Source: an uncultured Pseudomonadota bacterium (GTDB taxonomy: Bacteria > Pseudomonadota > Gammaproteobacteria > Steroidobacterales > Steroidobacteraceae). From it: 42,536 bases of DNA. The stretch spans positions 1 through 42,536 of the forward strand of contig CADEFQ010000028.1 of NCBI GenBank assembly GCA_902826635.1, read 5' to 3'. The notes beneath the pieces were generated by a model, which saw only the letters and a program-made list of their open reading frames with translations, was not told the origin of the DNA and searched no databases. Numbering within the stretch: the stretch's first letter is position 1; the number at the start of each line of letters is the position of its first letter. Of the stretch, positions 1 through 8,568 are shown one piece after another. Both the position numbers and the translations under genes were made by a program.

Positions 1-614
1 CGCCGCTCGACCTCGATGCCATTTTCGGCCGGCGCGCACCACGCACCCTCGAAATCGGCTTCGGCAACGGCGATCACCTCGCCGCACTCGCCGCGCGCCA
101 CCCCGAGCGCGACCACCTCGGCATCGAAGTGCATCGTCCCGGTGTCGGCCGGCTGCTGCTCAGCTGCGACGCGCAGGGCAGCCGCAACGTGCGGGCGATC
201 TGCCGCGACGCTGTCGAAGTGCTCGAGTCCTGCCTGCCCGCCGCGAGCCTCGACGAAGTGCTGCTGCTCTTTCCCGATCCCTGGCACAAGAAGCGGCACC
301 ACAAGCGACGCATCGTGCAGGCGCCTTTCATCGCACTGGTCGCGAAAGTGCTCGCGCCGGACGGCATTTTTCGCCTCGCGACCGACTGGGAACCCTATGC
401 GGAAGAGATGCTCGCGCAGCTGAACGTGGCGCCCGACTTCGAGAACGCCACGCCCGGCGGCGGCTACGCGCCGCGCGACGACGCCCGCACCGCGACCCGA
501 TTTGAGCGCCGCGGCCAGCGGCTCGGTCATGGTGTGCGGGATCTCATCTATCGGCGCCGCCGTGACGCCGCTCACAGGACCCGGGGGCCCGCGGCGTTAC
601 CCTTGACGCCATGA
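1..614 (+). CDS. trmB: tRNA (guanine-N7-)-methyltransferase, 5'-truncated by window edge
   Basis: TrmB uses S-adenosylmethionine to make m7G46 in the variable loop of tRNA. The reading frame is open from base 3. It starts inside the Rossmann fold with the SAM-binding glycine motif LEIGFGNGDH (about bases 48-77), followed by GIEVHRPGVG. The family signature LLFPDPWHKKRHHKRR lies at about bases 264-311, and ATDWEPYAEEM follows. The N-terminus lies outside the window. The C-terminal tail after DLIYRRRRD is Arg/Pro-rich and poorly conserved. The stop overlaps the start of the next gene as ATGA, which suggests translational coupling. The identification rests on family motifs and is secure. Confidence 0.95.
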   Translation, partial: PLDLDAIFGRRAPRTLEIGFGNGDHLAALAARHPERDHLGIEVHRPGVGRLLLSCDAQGSRNVRAICRDAVEVLESCLPAASLDEVLLLFPDPWHKKRHHKRRIVQAPFIALVAKVLAPDGIFRLATDWEPYAEEMLAQLNVAPDFENATPGGGYAPRDDARTATRFERRGQRLGHGVRDLIYRRRRDAAHRTRGPAALPLTP

Positions 615-1252
615 ATGCGCCGGGATCACGACTGCTCCGCACCGCGAGCCTTGCGATTGCAGCGCTCGCGCTTGGCGGCTGCGCGTCGATGAACGAGACC
701 GAGTGTCGCACGGTGGACTGGCGCACGATCGGCTATGAGGACGGCGTCGCAGGTCGTTCCGGCGATCGCATCGGCGAGCATCGCAAGGCTTGTGCGAAGC
801 ACGGCGTCAGCCCCGACCTCGTGCAGTATCAGGCCGGTCGCAACGACGGGCTGCGCGAGTACTGCCAGCCCTCGAACGGCTTTCGTGTCGGCGCCAACGG
901 CCATGGCTACGCCGGCATCTGCCCGGCCGATCTCGATGCCGCTTTCACTGGCGCCTACGAATCAGGGCGCCAGCTCTACCACCTCGAATCGCGCGTCGCG
1001 AACGCGAGGAATGAAATCGAGTCGAAGCGGCGCGAGTTGAATCACGTCGAGGACCAGATGGTCCGCAGGTCGGCGCTGATCGTCGCCGGCGATACCCCCA
1101 CCGAAGTCCGCGCGCAGGCGCTCATCGACACGAAACAGCTCGCCGAACGAGCGGGCCGCCTCAAAGCAGAGATCAGGGGCCTCGAGCACGACCTGCCACG
1201 CTACGAACAGGAACTCGAAGACTACCGCGTGACGGTGGCCTGGATCGGCTAG
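611..1252 (+). CDS. DUF2799 family lipoprotein
   Basis: A 213-aa predicted outer-membrane or periplasmic lipoprotein. Residues 1-24 form a signal peptide with lipobox LGGC, so Cys24 would be the lipidated residue. Residues about 30-115 match the DUF2799 pattern: DWRTIGYEDG, then a Cys-containing KAC segment, YQAGRNDGLREYC and the GYAGICP region. Residues about 120-205 are rich in Glu, Arg, Leu and Ala with heptad character and probably form a coiled coil. The start codon sits in an ATGA overlap with trmB, which fixes the start. No function is known for the family. It converges on the MarC gene with 7 bp between the stops. Confidence 0.85.
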   Translation: MNAPGSRLLRTASLAIAALALGGCASMNETECRTVDWRTIGYEDGVAGRSGDRIGEHRKACAKHGVSPDLVQYQAGRNDGLREYCQPSNGFRVGANGHGYAGICPADLDAAFTGAYESGRQLYHLESRVANARNEIESKRRELNHVEDQMVRRSALIVAGDTPTEVRAQALIDTKQLAERAGRLKAEIRGLEHDLPRYEQELEDYRVTVAWIG

Positions 1253-1259
1253 ACGCCCC

Positions 1260-1889
1260 TCAAGACCCGAACGACCCCTTCAGCCCGTCGATCACGAACT
1301 GCACCGCGAGCGCGCCGAGGATCACGCCGAGGAGCCGGCTCGAGACGTTCGCGCCCGTTACGCCGATCACCCGCATCAGGCGGTCCGCGAGGCGCATGCA
1401 CAGCCACGCGATCACCAGCACGGCCAGCACGCCGGCGAACAGCGCGGCCCAATGCGCCGGATCGCGCGTGATCGATACCGGGCCGAACCACAGCAGGATC
1501 GTCGCGAGCGCCCCCGGCCCCGCGATGAAAGGAAAAGCGAGCGGGAACACCGAGATGTCGGCACGCTGGCGGCTCTCGGCCGCTTCGCGGCTCGAGGTGC
1601 GCGTGCCCGACTCGCGAGCGAACACCATTTCGAGTGCGATCAGGAAGAGCAGCAGGCCGCCGAAGATCCGGAACGCCTCGAGACTGATGCCCATCACCGC
1701 GAGAAAACCCGCACCGGCGAGCGCGAACACGAAGAGGATCGCGCCGGAAAGGAGCACGGCCTTGCGCGCCATGCGCCGGCGGTACGCTTCATTCGCGCCT
1801 TCCGTGAGACTGACGAACAGCGGCAGCAGCGACACCGGCTCGACCACGACGAAGAACACGACGAAGAACTTGATGACCTGATCGAGCAT
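1260..1889 (-). CDS. MarC family integral membrane protein
   Basis: A 209-aa polytopic inner-membrane protein of the MarC/UPF0056 family. The family was once linked to multiple antibiotic resistance, but its transport role is unproven. About six hydrophobic segments are visible: residues 5-25, 44-62, 66-84, 115-135, 145-165 and 182-202. The family motifs are present as EPVSLLPLFVSLTEG near the N-terminus and FPLAFPFIAGPGALATILL in the middle. A much longer frame runs upstream, but homology and the hydrophobic N-terminus MLDQVIKFFVVFF support the ATG at 1889. The gene diverges from the DUF6763 gene across 95 bp. Confidence 0.9.
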   Translation of the reverse strand: MLDQVIKFFVVFFVVVEPVSLLPLFVSLTEGANEAYRRRMARKAVLLSGAILFVFALAGAGFLAVMGISLEAFRIFGGLLLFLIALEMVFARESGTRTSSREAAESRQRADISVFPLAFPFIAGPGALATILLWFGPVSITRDPAHWAALFAGVLAVLVIAWLCMRLADRLMRVIGVTGANVSSRLLGVILGALAVQFVIDGLKGSFGS

Positions 1890-1984
1890 GATGCTGCGCG
1901 ACAAATTTCCCGCTTGAAAGCGCCGCTCCGCGGGCGCACGATGGAATCGTTTCGTCAGCATATCAGTTCGGCGCGGAGGCACAG

Positions 1985-2302
1985 ATGGCCGCTCCCCTTC
2001 CGACAATCGGTGCGTGGTATCGCTTGAACGGCGGCGAGTCGTTCGAGGTGGTGGCTCACGATGCTGACGATGGCACGGTCGAGATCCAGTACTTCGACGG
2101 CACCGTCGAGGAAATGGACATCGAAGACTGGGAAGCGCACAGCGAAGAGAACCGTCTCGAGGAAGCCGAGCCTCCGGAAGACTGGACCGGTTCGGTCGAT
2201 GTCGACTCCGAGGTCGAGCGCGACACGCGCGGCTCCGACGAATTCGACGAGAGCCGCGGCCAGCGGGCCGGCCCGCTAGAGGGCCTCGACATGTTCGAAT
2301 GA
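1985..2302 (+). CDS. DUF6763-like small acidic protein
   Basis: A 105-aa soluble, strongly acidic protein (many Glu and Asp in the second half). The N-terminal half has the pattern GAWYRLNGGESFEVVAHD, then EIQYFDGTVEEMD, then AEPPEDWTG. I associate this with the gammaproteobacterial DUF6763 family, from memory rather than a search. There is no signal peptide or membrane segment. The function is unknown; a small beta-barrel that binds a partner protein is a guess. Its 3' end overlaps the convergent Rieske gene by 27 bp. Confidence 0.8.
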   Translation: MAAPLPTIGAWYRLNGGESFEVVAHDADDGTVEIQYFDGTVEEMDIEDWEAHSEENRLEEAEPPEDWTGSVDVDSEVERDTRGSDEFDESRGQRAGPLEGLDMFE

Positions 2303-2662
2303 CGCCGCATCGACCGCGTCTTCGAGCACGACATACCCCGCTTCCACCCTGACCGGCACCGCGGTGAGCGCGCGCCCCGCGCAGGGCCCTGCGACGCAGG
2401 CGCCCGTCGATTTCTCGAACAGCGCCCCGTGGGAACGACACAGGATCAGGCTCGCATCGGGCGTCAGGAATTCATGCGCCCGAAGGTTCAACCCGTGGCC
2501 TGCGTGCGGGCAGCGATTCACGTAGGCGAAGACGCCCTCGCGCGTGCGCACGAGGAAGCCGCGCAGCGGCCAATCGCCTTCACCAAACACGAACCCGCGC
2601 GCGCCGGCCTGCGGGATCTCCTCGATCGCGCACAGAATTCGCGCCGTGTCGATTTCCCGCAT
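2276..2662 (-). CDS. Rieske [2Fe-2S] domain protein
   Basis: A 128-aa single-domain Rieske protein. The two cluster motifs are visible: CPHAGHG (Cys-x-His, residues 51-57) and CRSHGALF (Cys-x-x-His, residues 75-82). These supply the two Cys and two His ligands. There is no signal peptide or transmembrane anchor, so it is probably a cytoplasmic ferredoxin-like electron carrier rather than a bc1 subunit. The ATG at 2662 was chosen because the upstream frame extension lies inside ampG. It follows ampG by 5 bp in an exodeoxyribonuclease III-ampG-Rieske operon. The electron-transfer partner is unknown. The stop overlaps the convergent DUF6763 gene. Confidence 0.88.
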   Translation of the reverse strand: MREIDTARILCAIEEIPQAGARGFVFGEGDWPLRGFLVRTREGVFAYVNRCPHAGHGLNLRAHEFLTPDASLILCRSHGALFEKSTGACVAGPCAGRALTAVPVRVEAGYVVLEDAVDAASFEHVEAL

Positions 2663-2667
2663 CGGCT

Positions 2668-3915
2668 TCAGCCGAGGGCCCTGACCCGCTCGCGCAACAG
2701 CCATACGCAGGCGATCCCGGGCAGCGCGATCACGAAACTCACGACGTAGTAGTTGCCCCAGCCCCAGTGGTCGGCGATCCAGCCGGCCGGACCGCCGAGC
2801 GCGTAACGCGGCAGGAGCGCGAGCGACGAGAGCAGCGCGTACTGGAAGGCGCTGAATCGCACGTCGCAGATCGCCATGATGAGCGCGACGGTCGCCACGT
2901 TGCCCATGCCGCTCGCGAGATTGTCGACGGCAACGGCGAAAATCATCACCGGGAAACTCTTGCCGACGATTGCGAGCGCGAGGTAAGCGAGGTTCGACAC
3001 GGCTTGCAGCACGCCGAAGAGCAGCATCGAGCGCAGCAGCCCGAGGCGCACCATCCACAGCCCGCCGAGCACGGCCCCCACGATCGTGCCGCTCGTCATG
3101 ATCACTTTCGCGATGAGCCCGATCTCGGTCTTCGTGAACCCCACGTCCATCATGAACGGGGTGAAGAGCTTGAGTGCGAACGCATCACCGATCTTGAAGA
3201 GCATCACGAGCACGATCAGCGCGACGGCGCCCGGCGTGCCGAACAACTCGCGCAGCGGCTGGGCGACCGATTCGCGCAAGGACGGCGGTCGCGACGGTTG
3301 GTGGTCGGGCTCGGGCGCGAGCGCCGTTCCGATCGTGAATGCAACCATCGCGAGCGCGAGCGCAAGGAACGCCGCGCGCCAGCCGAAGGCATCCGCGATC
3401 ACGAGTGCAAACGCAAACGCGAACCACGAAGACGCGCGATAACCCAGGTTCGCCGCCGCGGCGATGAGCCCGCGCTCGGCGGGCTTCGCGACGTCGACCT
3501 TGTAGGCATCGATGACGATGTCCTGCGACGCGGAGAACAGCACGATCACGACGGCGCACCCGGCGACCATCGCAAGCGAGCTGCCCGGGTCCTGAAACGC
3601 CAGTACCGCCGTACTCAACGCGATCGCGAGCTGCGTGGCGGCGATCCAGCCGCGGCGGCGCCCGAGCAGCGGCAGCGGGTAGCGGTCGAGCAGCGGCGCC
3701 CACAGGAACTTGAGCAGATACGGGATCGCAACGTAAGTCAGGATGCCGATCGTCGTATTCGATTCGCCGGCGTCCTTGAGCCAGGCCTGCAGCGTGCTTT
3801 CCGTGATCTGGTTCGGAAATCCCGAGGCGGCGCCGAGCACGAGAATTGCGAGCAGCTTCGGATCGGCGAGGATCCGCCGCAGCGAGGGCTTGTCGTTCAC
3901 GGCAGTGAGGGTCAC
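2668..3915 (-). CDS. ampG: AmpG family MFS muropeptide permease
   Basis: A 415-aa major-facilitator protein with about 12 transmembrane helices. AmpG imports anhydro-muropeptides (GlcNAc-anhMurNAc-peptides) from the periplasm for cell-wall recycling. The family pattern is clear near the N-terminus: GFPNQITESTLQAWLKDAG, then TTIGILTYVAIPYLLKFLWAPLLDR, then the basic loop LLGRRRGW. A conserved DIVIDAYKVD segment follows. The GTG at 3915 overlaps the stop of the upstream exonuclease gene as GTGA and is preferred; a second in-frame GTG at 3900 is the alternative. The substrate assignment is inferred from the family. Confidence 0.88.
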   Translation of the reverse strand: MTLTAVNDKPSLRRILADPKLLAILVLGAASGFPNQITESTLQAWLKDAGESNTTIGILTYVAIPYLLKFLWAPLLDRYPLPLLGRRRGWIAATQLAIALSTAVLAFQDPGSSLAMVAGCAVVIVLFSASQDIVIDAYKVDVAKPAERGLIAAAANLGYRASSWFAFAFALVIADAFGWRAAFLALALAMVAFTIGTALAPEPDHQPSRPPSLRESVAQPLRELFGTPGAVALIVLVMLFKIGDAFALKLFTPFMMDVGFTKTEIGLIAKVIMTSGTIVGAVLGGLWMVRLGLLRSMLLFGVLQAVSNLAYLALAIVGKSFPVMIFAVAVDNLASGMGNVATVALIMAICDVRFSAFQYALLSSLALLPRYALGGPAGWIADHWGWGNYYVVSFVIALPGIACVWLLRERVRALG

Positions 3916-4688
3916 AGGCGCGGCAGATCGTAGTCCATGACGAGCGGCGCGTGATCGGAAAACCGGTCGGCGACGTGGATCGACGCGCGCTTCGCGCTGC
4001 CTGCGAGTCCCGGGCTTGCGATCTGATAATCGATGCGCCAGCCGACGTTCTTGGCGCGCGCCTGGCCGCGACTCGACCACCACGTGTACTGGTCGGGGCG
4101 CTGGTCGACCTCGCGGAACGCATCGACGTAGCGCAGTTCGCCGAAGAGGCGATCGAGCCAGGCACGCTCTTCGGGCAGGAAGCCGGAGTTCTTCTGGTTC
4201 GACTTCCAGTTGCGCAGGTCGATGGGCTTGTGTGCGATGTTCCAGTCACCGCACAGGATGAATTGCCGCCGCTTGCGCTTGAGCGCGGCGAGATGCGGCA
4301 GGAACACGTCGAGGAAGCGGAACTTCGACGCCTGGCGCTCGGGCCCCGACGAACCGGAGGGCAGATAGAGCGACACGACGGACACGCCGCCGAAGCGCGC
4401 CTCGAGATAGCGCCCCTCGTCGTCGAACTCCCTGACGCCAAAGCCGGACGTGACGGCATCGGGCTTGCGCCGCGCGTAGAGCGCGACGCCGGCATAGCCG
4501 GGGCGCTTTGCGTCGTAGAAAAAGCGATGGTAGCCGGGGATCTCGACGGGATGACCGTCGAGCTGATGCACCTGGGCCTTGGTTTCCTGCAGGCAGATGA
4601 CATCGGCGTCCTGCTTGCCGAGCCATTTGAAGGCGCCCTTGGCCGCTGCCGAGCGGATGCCGTTCGCGTTCAGCGTGACGATGCGCAT
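3912..4688 (-). CDS. xthA: Exodeoxyribonuclease III (AP endonuclease, ExoA/XthA family)
   Basis: A 258-aa Mg-dependent AP endonuclease and 3'-5' exonuclease for base-excision repair. The exonuclease-endonuclease-phosphatase fold motifs occur in order: LNANGIRSA (Asn at 7), LQETK (catalytic metal Glu, about 35), [24 protein letters not shown] (Asp/Asn about 150), [18 protein letters not shown] and the terminal [10 protein letters not shown] with the catalytic Asp-His pair. Its length matches the family. The ATG at 4688 begins [10 protein letters not shown] as in homologues. It leads the operon with ampG (GTGA overlap) and diverges from pyrE across 41 bp. Confidence 0.95.
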   Translation of the reverse strand: MRIVTLNANGIRSAAAKGAFKWLGKQDADVICLQETKAQVHQLDGHPVEIPGYHRFFYDAKRPGYAGVALYARRKPDAVTSGFGVREFDDEGRYLEARFGGVSVVSLYLPSGSSGPERQASKFRFLDVFLPHLAALKRKRRQFILCGDWNIAHKPIDLRNWKSNQKNSGFLPEERAWLDRLFGELRYVDAFREVDQRPDQYTWWSSRGQARAKNVGWRIDYQIASPGLAGSAKRASIHVADRFSDHAPLVMDYDLPRL

Positions 4689-4729
4689 CCGCGCATGATA
4701 GCGTCCCGCCGCGACCCACGGACTCCCGC

Positions 4730-5389
4730 ATGCACGAATATCAACGCGAGTTTCTCGACCTGGCGCTCGCCCGCGACGCACTTCGGTTCGGCCAGTTCAC
4801 CCTGAAGTCGGGCCGTGAGAGCCCCTACTTCTTCAATGCGGGGCTGTTCAACGACGGCGAGGCGCTGGCGATCCTCGGCCGTTGCTACGCGGCGGCGATC
4901 GTTCGCGCGGGGCTCGCATTCGACATGCTGTTCGGCCCCGCCTACAAGGGCATCCCGCTGGTGGCCGCCACGGCGATCGCACTCGCGACCGCACACGGCC
5001 GCAGCGTGCCCTGGGCGTTCAACCGCAAGGAGGCCAAGGATCACGGCGAAGGCGGCCAGATCGTCGGCCACCGGCTCGCGGGCCGTGTGCTGATCATCGA
5101 CGATGTGATCACTGCCGGCACCGCCATCCGCGAGTCGGTGGCGCTGATCGGCGCCACCGGGGCGAGCCCGGTCGGCATCGCCCTCGCGCTCGATCGCCAG
5201 GAACGCGGCCGGGGTGAACGATCGGCGGTGCAGGAAGTCGAGGCCGACTACGGCCTCACCTGCATCAGCATCCTCACGCTCGCCGGGCTGATCGAAGCCC
5301 TCGCCGAGCCAAAAGGTGATGCGAGTCGCATTTCCGGCGAACACCGCAGCGCACTGCAGGCCTACCGGGACCGGTATGGCGTAGCGTAA
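4730..5389 (+). CDS. pyrE: Orotate phosphoribosyltransferase
   Basis: A 219-aa cytosolic enzyme that condenses orotate with PRPP to form OMP in pyrimidine synthesis. The N-terminus [19 protein letters not shown] is the classical PyrE start region. The GPAYKGIPL segment and the [12 protein letters not shown] loop carry the catalytic Lys and His. [14 protein letters not shown] (about residues 121-134) is the PRPP-binding motif. The length is typical. In E. coli pyrE also neighbours dut and coaBC, and that association is kept here with one gene between them. Confidence 0.97.
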   Translation: MHEYQREFLDLALARDALRFGQFTLKSGRESPYFFNAGLFNDGEALAILGRCYAAAIVRAGLAFDMLFGPAYKGIPLVAATAIALATAHGRSVPWAFNRKEAKDHGEGGQIVGHRLAGRVLIIDDVITAGTAIRESVALIGATGASPVGIALALDRQERGRGERSAVQEVEADYGLTCISILTLAGLIEALAEPKGDASRISGEHRSALQAYRDRYGVA

Positions 5390-5417
5390 GCGCGCCTCCG
5401 TCGTGCAGAATACCGCC

Positions 5418-6074
5418 ATGCCTCGCCGGCCCGCCCTGCCTGTCGCGCTCGCCCTCGCGGCTCTCGCCGCGGGCGTTGCCGATGCCCAGAACAACGCACA
5501 CCGGCCCGAAAACAAGGGCGAGGTCGCCTACAAGTGGGTCGACGAAAAGGGCATCACGCATTACGGCGATCACGTGCCGCCGGAGTACGCCAAGCGCGAA
5601 CGCGCCGTGCTCAACGCCGAAGGCGTCGTGATCCGCCAGCTCGAAGCGGAGCGGACCCCCGAGCAGCGCGCCGCCGATGCGCTGCGCCAGCGCGACTTCG
5701 AAACCCGCAAGCAGCACGACCAGTTCCTGCTGACGACCTATGCCTCGGTGGACGACATCGAAACGCTGCGCGACCAGCGGCTCGAACAGATCATCGGCCA
5801 GTCTTCCGCCGCGCAGCAGTACGTGGAGTCGCTCAACTCGCGGCTCACGGGATTGCAGGCGCGCGCGCAGCTCTTCAAGCCCTACAGCAGTGATACGGGC
5901 GCGGGCCGCATGCCGGACGATCTCGCGGCCGACCTCGTGCGCACGGTGAGCGAACTGCGCGCGCAGAACAACATCCTCCATGCGAAGCAGCAGGAACACG
6001 AAGGCGTGTCGCGCCAGTTCCAGGCCGATATCGAGCGGTTTGCCGAACTGCAGCACGGGCGCACGACGCGCTGA
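5418..6074 (+). CDS. DUF4124 domain periplasmic protein
   Basis: An exported protein of 218 aa from the ATG at 5418. An in-frame ATG at 5403 would add MQNTA before the signal peptide and is less likely. The signal peptide is PALPVALALAALAAGVADA-like. The DUF4124 motif follows: YKWVDEKGITHYGDHVPPEY at about residues 38-57. The rest is charged and helical, with Gln, Arg and Glu repeats typical of a coiled coil. DUF4124 proteins are common in gamma- and betaproteobacteria and have no defined function; a role in envelope integrity is often guessed. It lies just downstream of pyrE and converges on dut with 21 bp between them. Confidence 0.87.
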   Translation: MPRRPALPVALALAALAAGVADAQNNAHRPENKGEVAYKWVDEKGITHYGDHVPPEYAKRERAVLNAEGVVIRQLEAERTPEQRAADALRQRDFETRKQHDQFLLTTYASVDDIETLRDQRLEQIIGQSSAAQQYVESLNSRLTGLQARAQLFKPYSSDTGAGRMPDDLAADLVRTVSELRAQNNILHAKQQEHEGVSRQFQADIERFAELQHGRTTR

Positions 6075-6095
6075 AGCGGCAACGGAGCGCGGGAA

Positions 6096-6572
6096 TCAGC
6101 GCCCCGTATGCCCGAACCCCCCGGCACCGCGCTCCGTCGCGGTGAAGGAATCGACCACCTCGAGCGCGACCTGCACCACCGGCACCACGATCAGCTGCGC
6201 GATGCGCTCGCCGGGCTGCACGGTGTAGGCCGCACCCCCGCGGTTCCAGCACGACACCATCAGCGGACCCTGATAGTCCGAATCGATCAGCCCGACGAGA
6301 TTGCCGAGCACGAGGCCGTGTTTGTGACCGAGGCCGGAGCGCGGCAGGATCACCGCCGCGAGTGACGGATCGTCGACCCAGATCGACAGGCCGGTCGGGA
6401 TCAGTTCCGCCTTGCCGGGTGCGAGTTCGAGCGGCGCATTGATTGCGGCGCGCAGATCGAGGCCCGCCGCGCCCGCCGTGGCGTAGGCGGGCAACGGCCA
6501 CTCGGCGCCGATGCGCGGGTCGAGCACCCGGACCTTGAGCGGCCGGCGCAGGTTGTCGGCGGCGGTAGTCAC
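6096..6572 (-). CDS. dut: Deoxyuridine 5'-triphosphate nucleotidohydrolase (dUTPase)
   Basis: A 158-aa trimeric dUTPase that hydrolyses dUTP to dUMP and PPi, supplying thymidylate precursor and keeping uracil out of DNA. All five family motifs are present: AGLDLRA, the [10 protein letters not shown] phosphate motif, [13 protein letters not shown] with the catalytic Asp, GERIAQL, and the C-terminal P-loop-like [12 protein letters not shown]. The GTG at 6572 overlaps the coaBC stop as GTGA and is preferred over a longer in-frame ATG start at 6599. The gene is translationally coupled to coaBC, the same pairing as in E. coli. Confidence 0.96.
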   Translation of the reverse strand: MTTAADNLRRPLKVRVLDPRIGAEWPLPAYATAGAAGLDLRAAINAPLELAPGKAELIPTGLSIWVDDPSLAAVILPRSGLGHKHGLVLGNLVGLIDSDYQGPLMVSCWNRGGAAYTVQPGERIAQLIVVPVVQVALEVVDSFTATERGAGGFGHTGR

Positions 6573-7789
6573 GCGCGGGCCAGGCCGCGCGCGGCGCAAT
6601 GCGACGCGAAGCGCTCCGCGACGAGCGCGATGAAGGCCTGCGCGAGTTGCGTCTTCGGCGCAGGCCCCAGCGCCGTGCGATCGACTCGCGAAAGCACGAT
6701 GAGCGCGTTGTCGTCCTTGTCGAAGACCTTGTCGTCACCCACTTCGTTGGCGGCGATCAGGTCGAGGTTCTTGCGCAGCAGCTTCGCGCGCGCGTTCGCC
6801 TCGACGTTCTCGGTTTCCGCCGCGAACCCCACCACGAACGGTCGATCCGGCCGCGCCGCGACGGCGGCGAGCACATCGGTCGTGCGTTCGAGCGCGAGGT
6901 CGAGCGAGGACTCGGTCTTCTTGATCTTCTGTCCCACGGGACGCGCCGGGCGGTAGTCCGCAACCGCGGCCGTCGAGACATAGATATCGGTTCCCGCGAT
7001 TTCGCGCAGGACCGTCGCGAGCATGTCTTCGGCGGATTCGACCTCGAGGCGACGCACTCCGGCCGGCGTCGGCAACGCGACGGGCCCCGACACGAGCAGC
7101 ACCTCGGCGCCGGCCTCCCGCGCGGCGCGCGCGATGGCAAACCCCATCTTGCCGGAGCTGCGATTGCTGATGAACCGCACCGGGTCGATGCGCTCGCGCG
7201 TCGGGCCGGCGGTCACGAGCACGCGGCGTCCCGCCAGCGGCCCGCCGCGCGACCCCAAGAGCGCTTCGGCGAAATCGGCGAGTTCGAGCGGCTCGAGCAT
7301 GCGGCCGTCACCTGTCTCGCCACAGGCCTGGTCTCCCGCACCGGGGCCCCAGATGTGCACGCCGCGCTCGCGCAGCACTGCGACATTTGCCTGCGTCGCG
7401 ACGCTCGCCCACATCACGCGATTCATCGCGGGCGCCACGGCGATCGGCGCCTCGGTCGCAAGACACAGCGTGCCGAGAAGATCGCCCGCGAGGCCGTGCG
7501 CGAGACTCGCGAGGTGGTGCGCCGTGGCGGGCGCGATCAGCACGAGGTCGGCCCAGCGCGCGAGTTCAATATGGCCCATCGCGGCTTCGGCCGCCGGGTC
7601 CCAAAGGCTGTCGCGCACCGCTCGACCGGAGACGGCCTGGAAGGTCGTCGCCGTGACGAATTGCGCGGCGCCTGCGGTCATGACCACCTGTACTTCCGCG
7701 CCACGTTCGGCGAGACGCCGGACGAGATCGGGACTTTTGTAGGCGGCAATGCCGCCGGTCACGCCGAGGAGGATCTTGCGGCCTTGCAT
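6569..7789 (-). CDS. coaBC: Bifunctional phosphopantothenoylcysteine decarboxylase / phosphopantothenate-cysteine ligase
   Basis: A 406-aa fusion enzyme for steps two and three of CoA synthesis from phosphopantothenate. The N-terminal FMN-dependent CoaC half shows [22 protein letters not shown] (active-site His), APAMN, and the flexible flap CGETGDGRM with its catalytic Cys. The C-terminal CoaB half shows [25 protein letters not shown], the nucleotide-binding Lys region [10 protein letters not shown], and VGFAAETEN. The ATG at 7789 fits the family start [13 protein letters not shown]; the upstream frame extension is antisense to radC. It diverges from radC across 104 bp. Confidence 0.97.
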   Translation of the reverse strand: MQGRKILLGVTGGIAAYKSPDLVRRLAERGAEVQVVMTAGAAQFVTATTFQAVSGRAVRDSLWDPAAEAAMGHIELARWADLVLIAPATAHHLASLAHGLAGDLLGTLCLATEAPIAVAPAMNRVMWASVATQANVAVLRERGVHIWGPGAGDQACGETGDGRMLEPLELADFAEALLGSRGGPLAGRRVLVTAGPTRERIDPVRFISNRSSGKMGFAIARAAREAGAEVLLVSGPVALPTPAGVRRLEVESAEDMLATVLREIAGTDIYVSTAAVADYRPARPVGQKIKKTESSLDLALERTTDVLAAVAARPDRPFVVGFAAETENVEANARAKLLRKNLDLIAANEVGDDKVFDKDDNALIVLSRVDRTALGPAPKTQLAQAFIALVAERFASHCAARGLARA

Positions 7790-7893
7790 GGCCCCATTAT
7801 CGTGCCCGCCTCGCCGGGCACGCAAACAGACCCGATTCTCGACGTGCGCCCCGTCACGCCTGCCGCGAAACTGCTCCGCGAGGAGGGCTGACG

Positions 7894-8568
7894 ATGGGGA
7901 TCGAGACCTGGCCACCGCGCGAGCAACCGCGCGAAAAGCTCGTCGCGTTCGGAGTGCACAGCCTGTCCGACGCCGAACTGCTGGCGCTCGTCTTTGGCAG
8001 TGGCGCCGCGGGACTCGATGCCGTGGCGCTCGCCCGCCAGCTGCTGGCCCGCGCCGGGAGCCTGCGCGGGCTGCTCGCCGCGGACCGGGAGAGCTGCTGT
8101 CGCCTCCGCGGCGTGGGGCTCGCGCGCTGGTGCCGGCTGCAGGCGTCGCTCGAGATTGCGCGGCGGCACTATGAGGAGGCGCTGCGCGCACGGCCGATGC
8201 TCGACGCGCCGCGCCACACCGCGGAATTCCTGGTGGCGCAGCTTCGCGATCGGCCGTACGAGGTCTTCTGCTGCCTGCATCTCGACAGCCGCCACCGCCT
8301 GATCGCGTTCGACGAGCTCTTTCGCGGCACGATCGACGGCGCGAGCGTGCACCCGCGCGAGGTCGTGCGCCAGGCGCTCGCGCGCAACGCCGCGGCGGTG
8401 ATCCTCGCGCACAACCACCCGTCCGGGGTTGCCGAAGCGAGCCAGGCCGACGAACTGATCACCCGCCGCCTGCGCGATGCGCTCGCGCTGATGGATATCC
8501 GGGTGCTCGATCACTTCATCGTCGGCGACGGTGCGTGCCTCTCGTTCGCCGAGCGGGGGTTATTGTGA
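7894..8568 (+). CDS. radC: RadC family JAMM/MPN+ protein
   Basis: A 224-aa protein with an N-terminal UPF0758 helix-hairpin-helix region (PREKLVAFGVHSLSDAELLA) and a C-terminal JAMM metalloprotease-like domain. The zinc ligands are visible in AHNHPSG, with His173 and His175, and Asp186 of the following QADELIT segment. RadC was named for DNA repair, but that role has been disputed and its substrate is unknown. A good ribosome site (GGAGGG) precedes the ATG. The position between coaBC and the rpmB cluster follows E. coli order. The last 9 bp overlap the convergent TonB receptor gene. Confidence 0.94.
   Translation: MGIETWPPREQPREKLVAFGVHSLSDAELLALVFGSGAAGLDAVALARQLLARAGSLRGLLAADRESCCRLRGVGLARWCRLQASLEIARRHYEEALRARPMLDAPRHTAEFLVAQLRDRPYEVFCCLHLDSRHRLIAFDELFRGTIDGASVHPREVVRQALARNAAAVILAHNHPSGVAEASQADELITRRLRDALALMDIRVLDHFIVGDGACLSFAERGLL

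Noticed and set aside
1890-2441. N-terminal extension of the MarC frame
   Set aside because: It lies over the divergent DUF6763 and Rieske genes, is Arg/Pro-rich, and the family begins at MLDQVIKFF.
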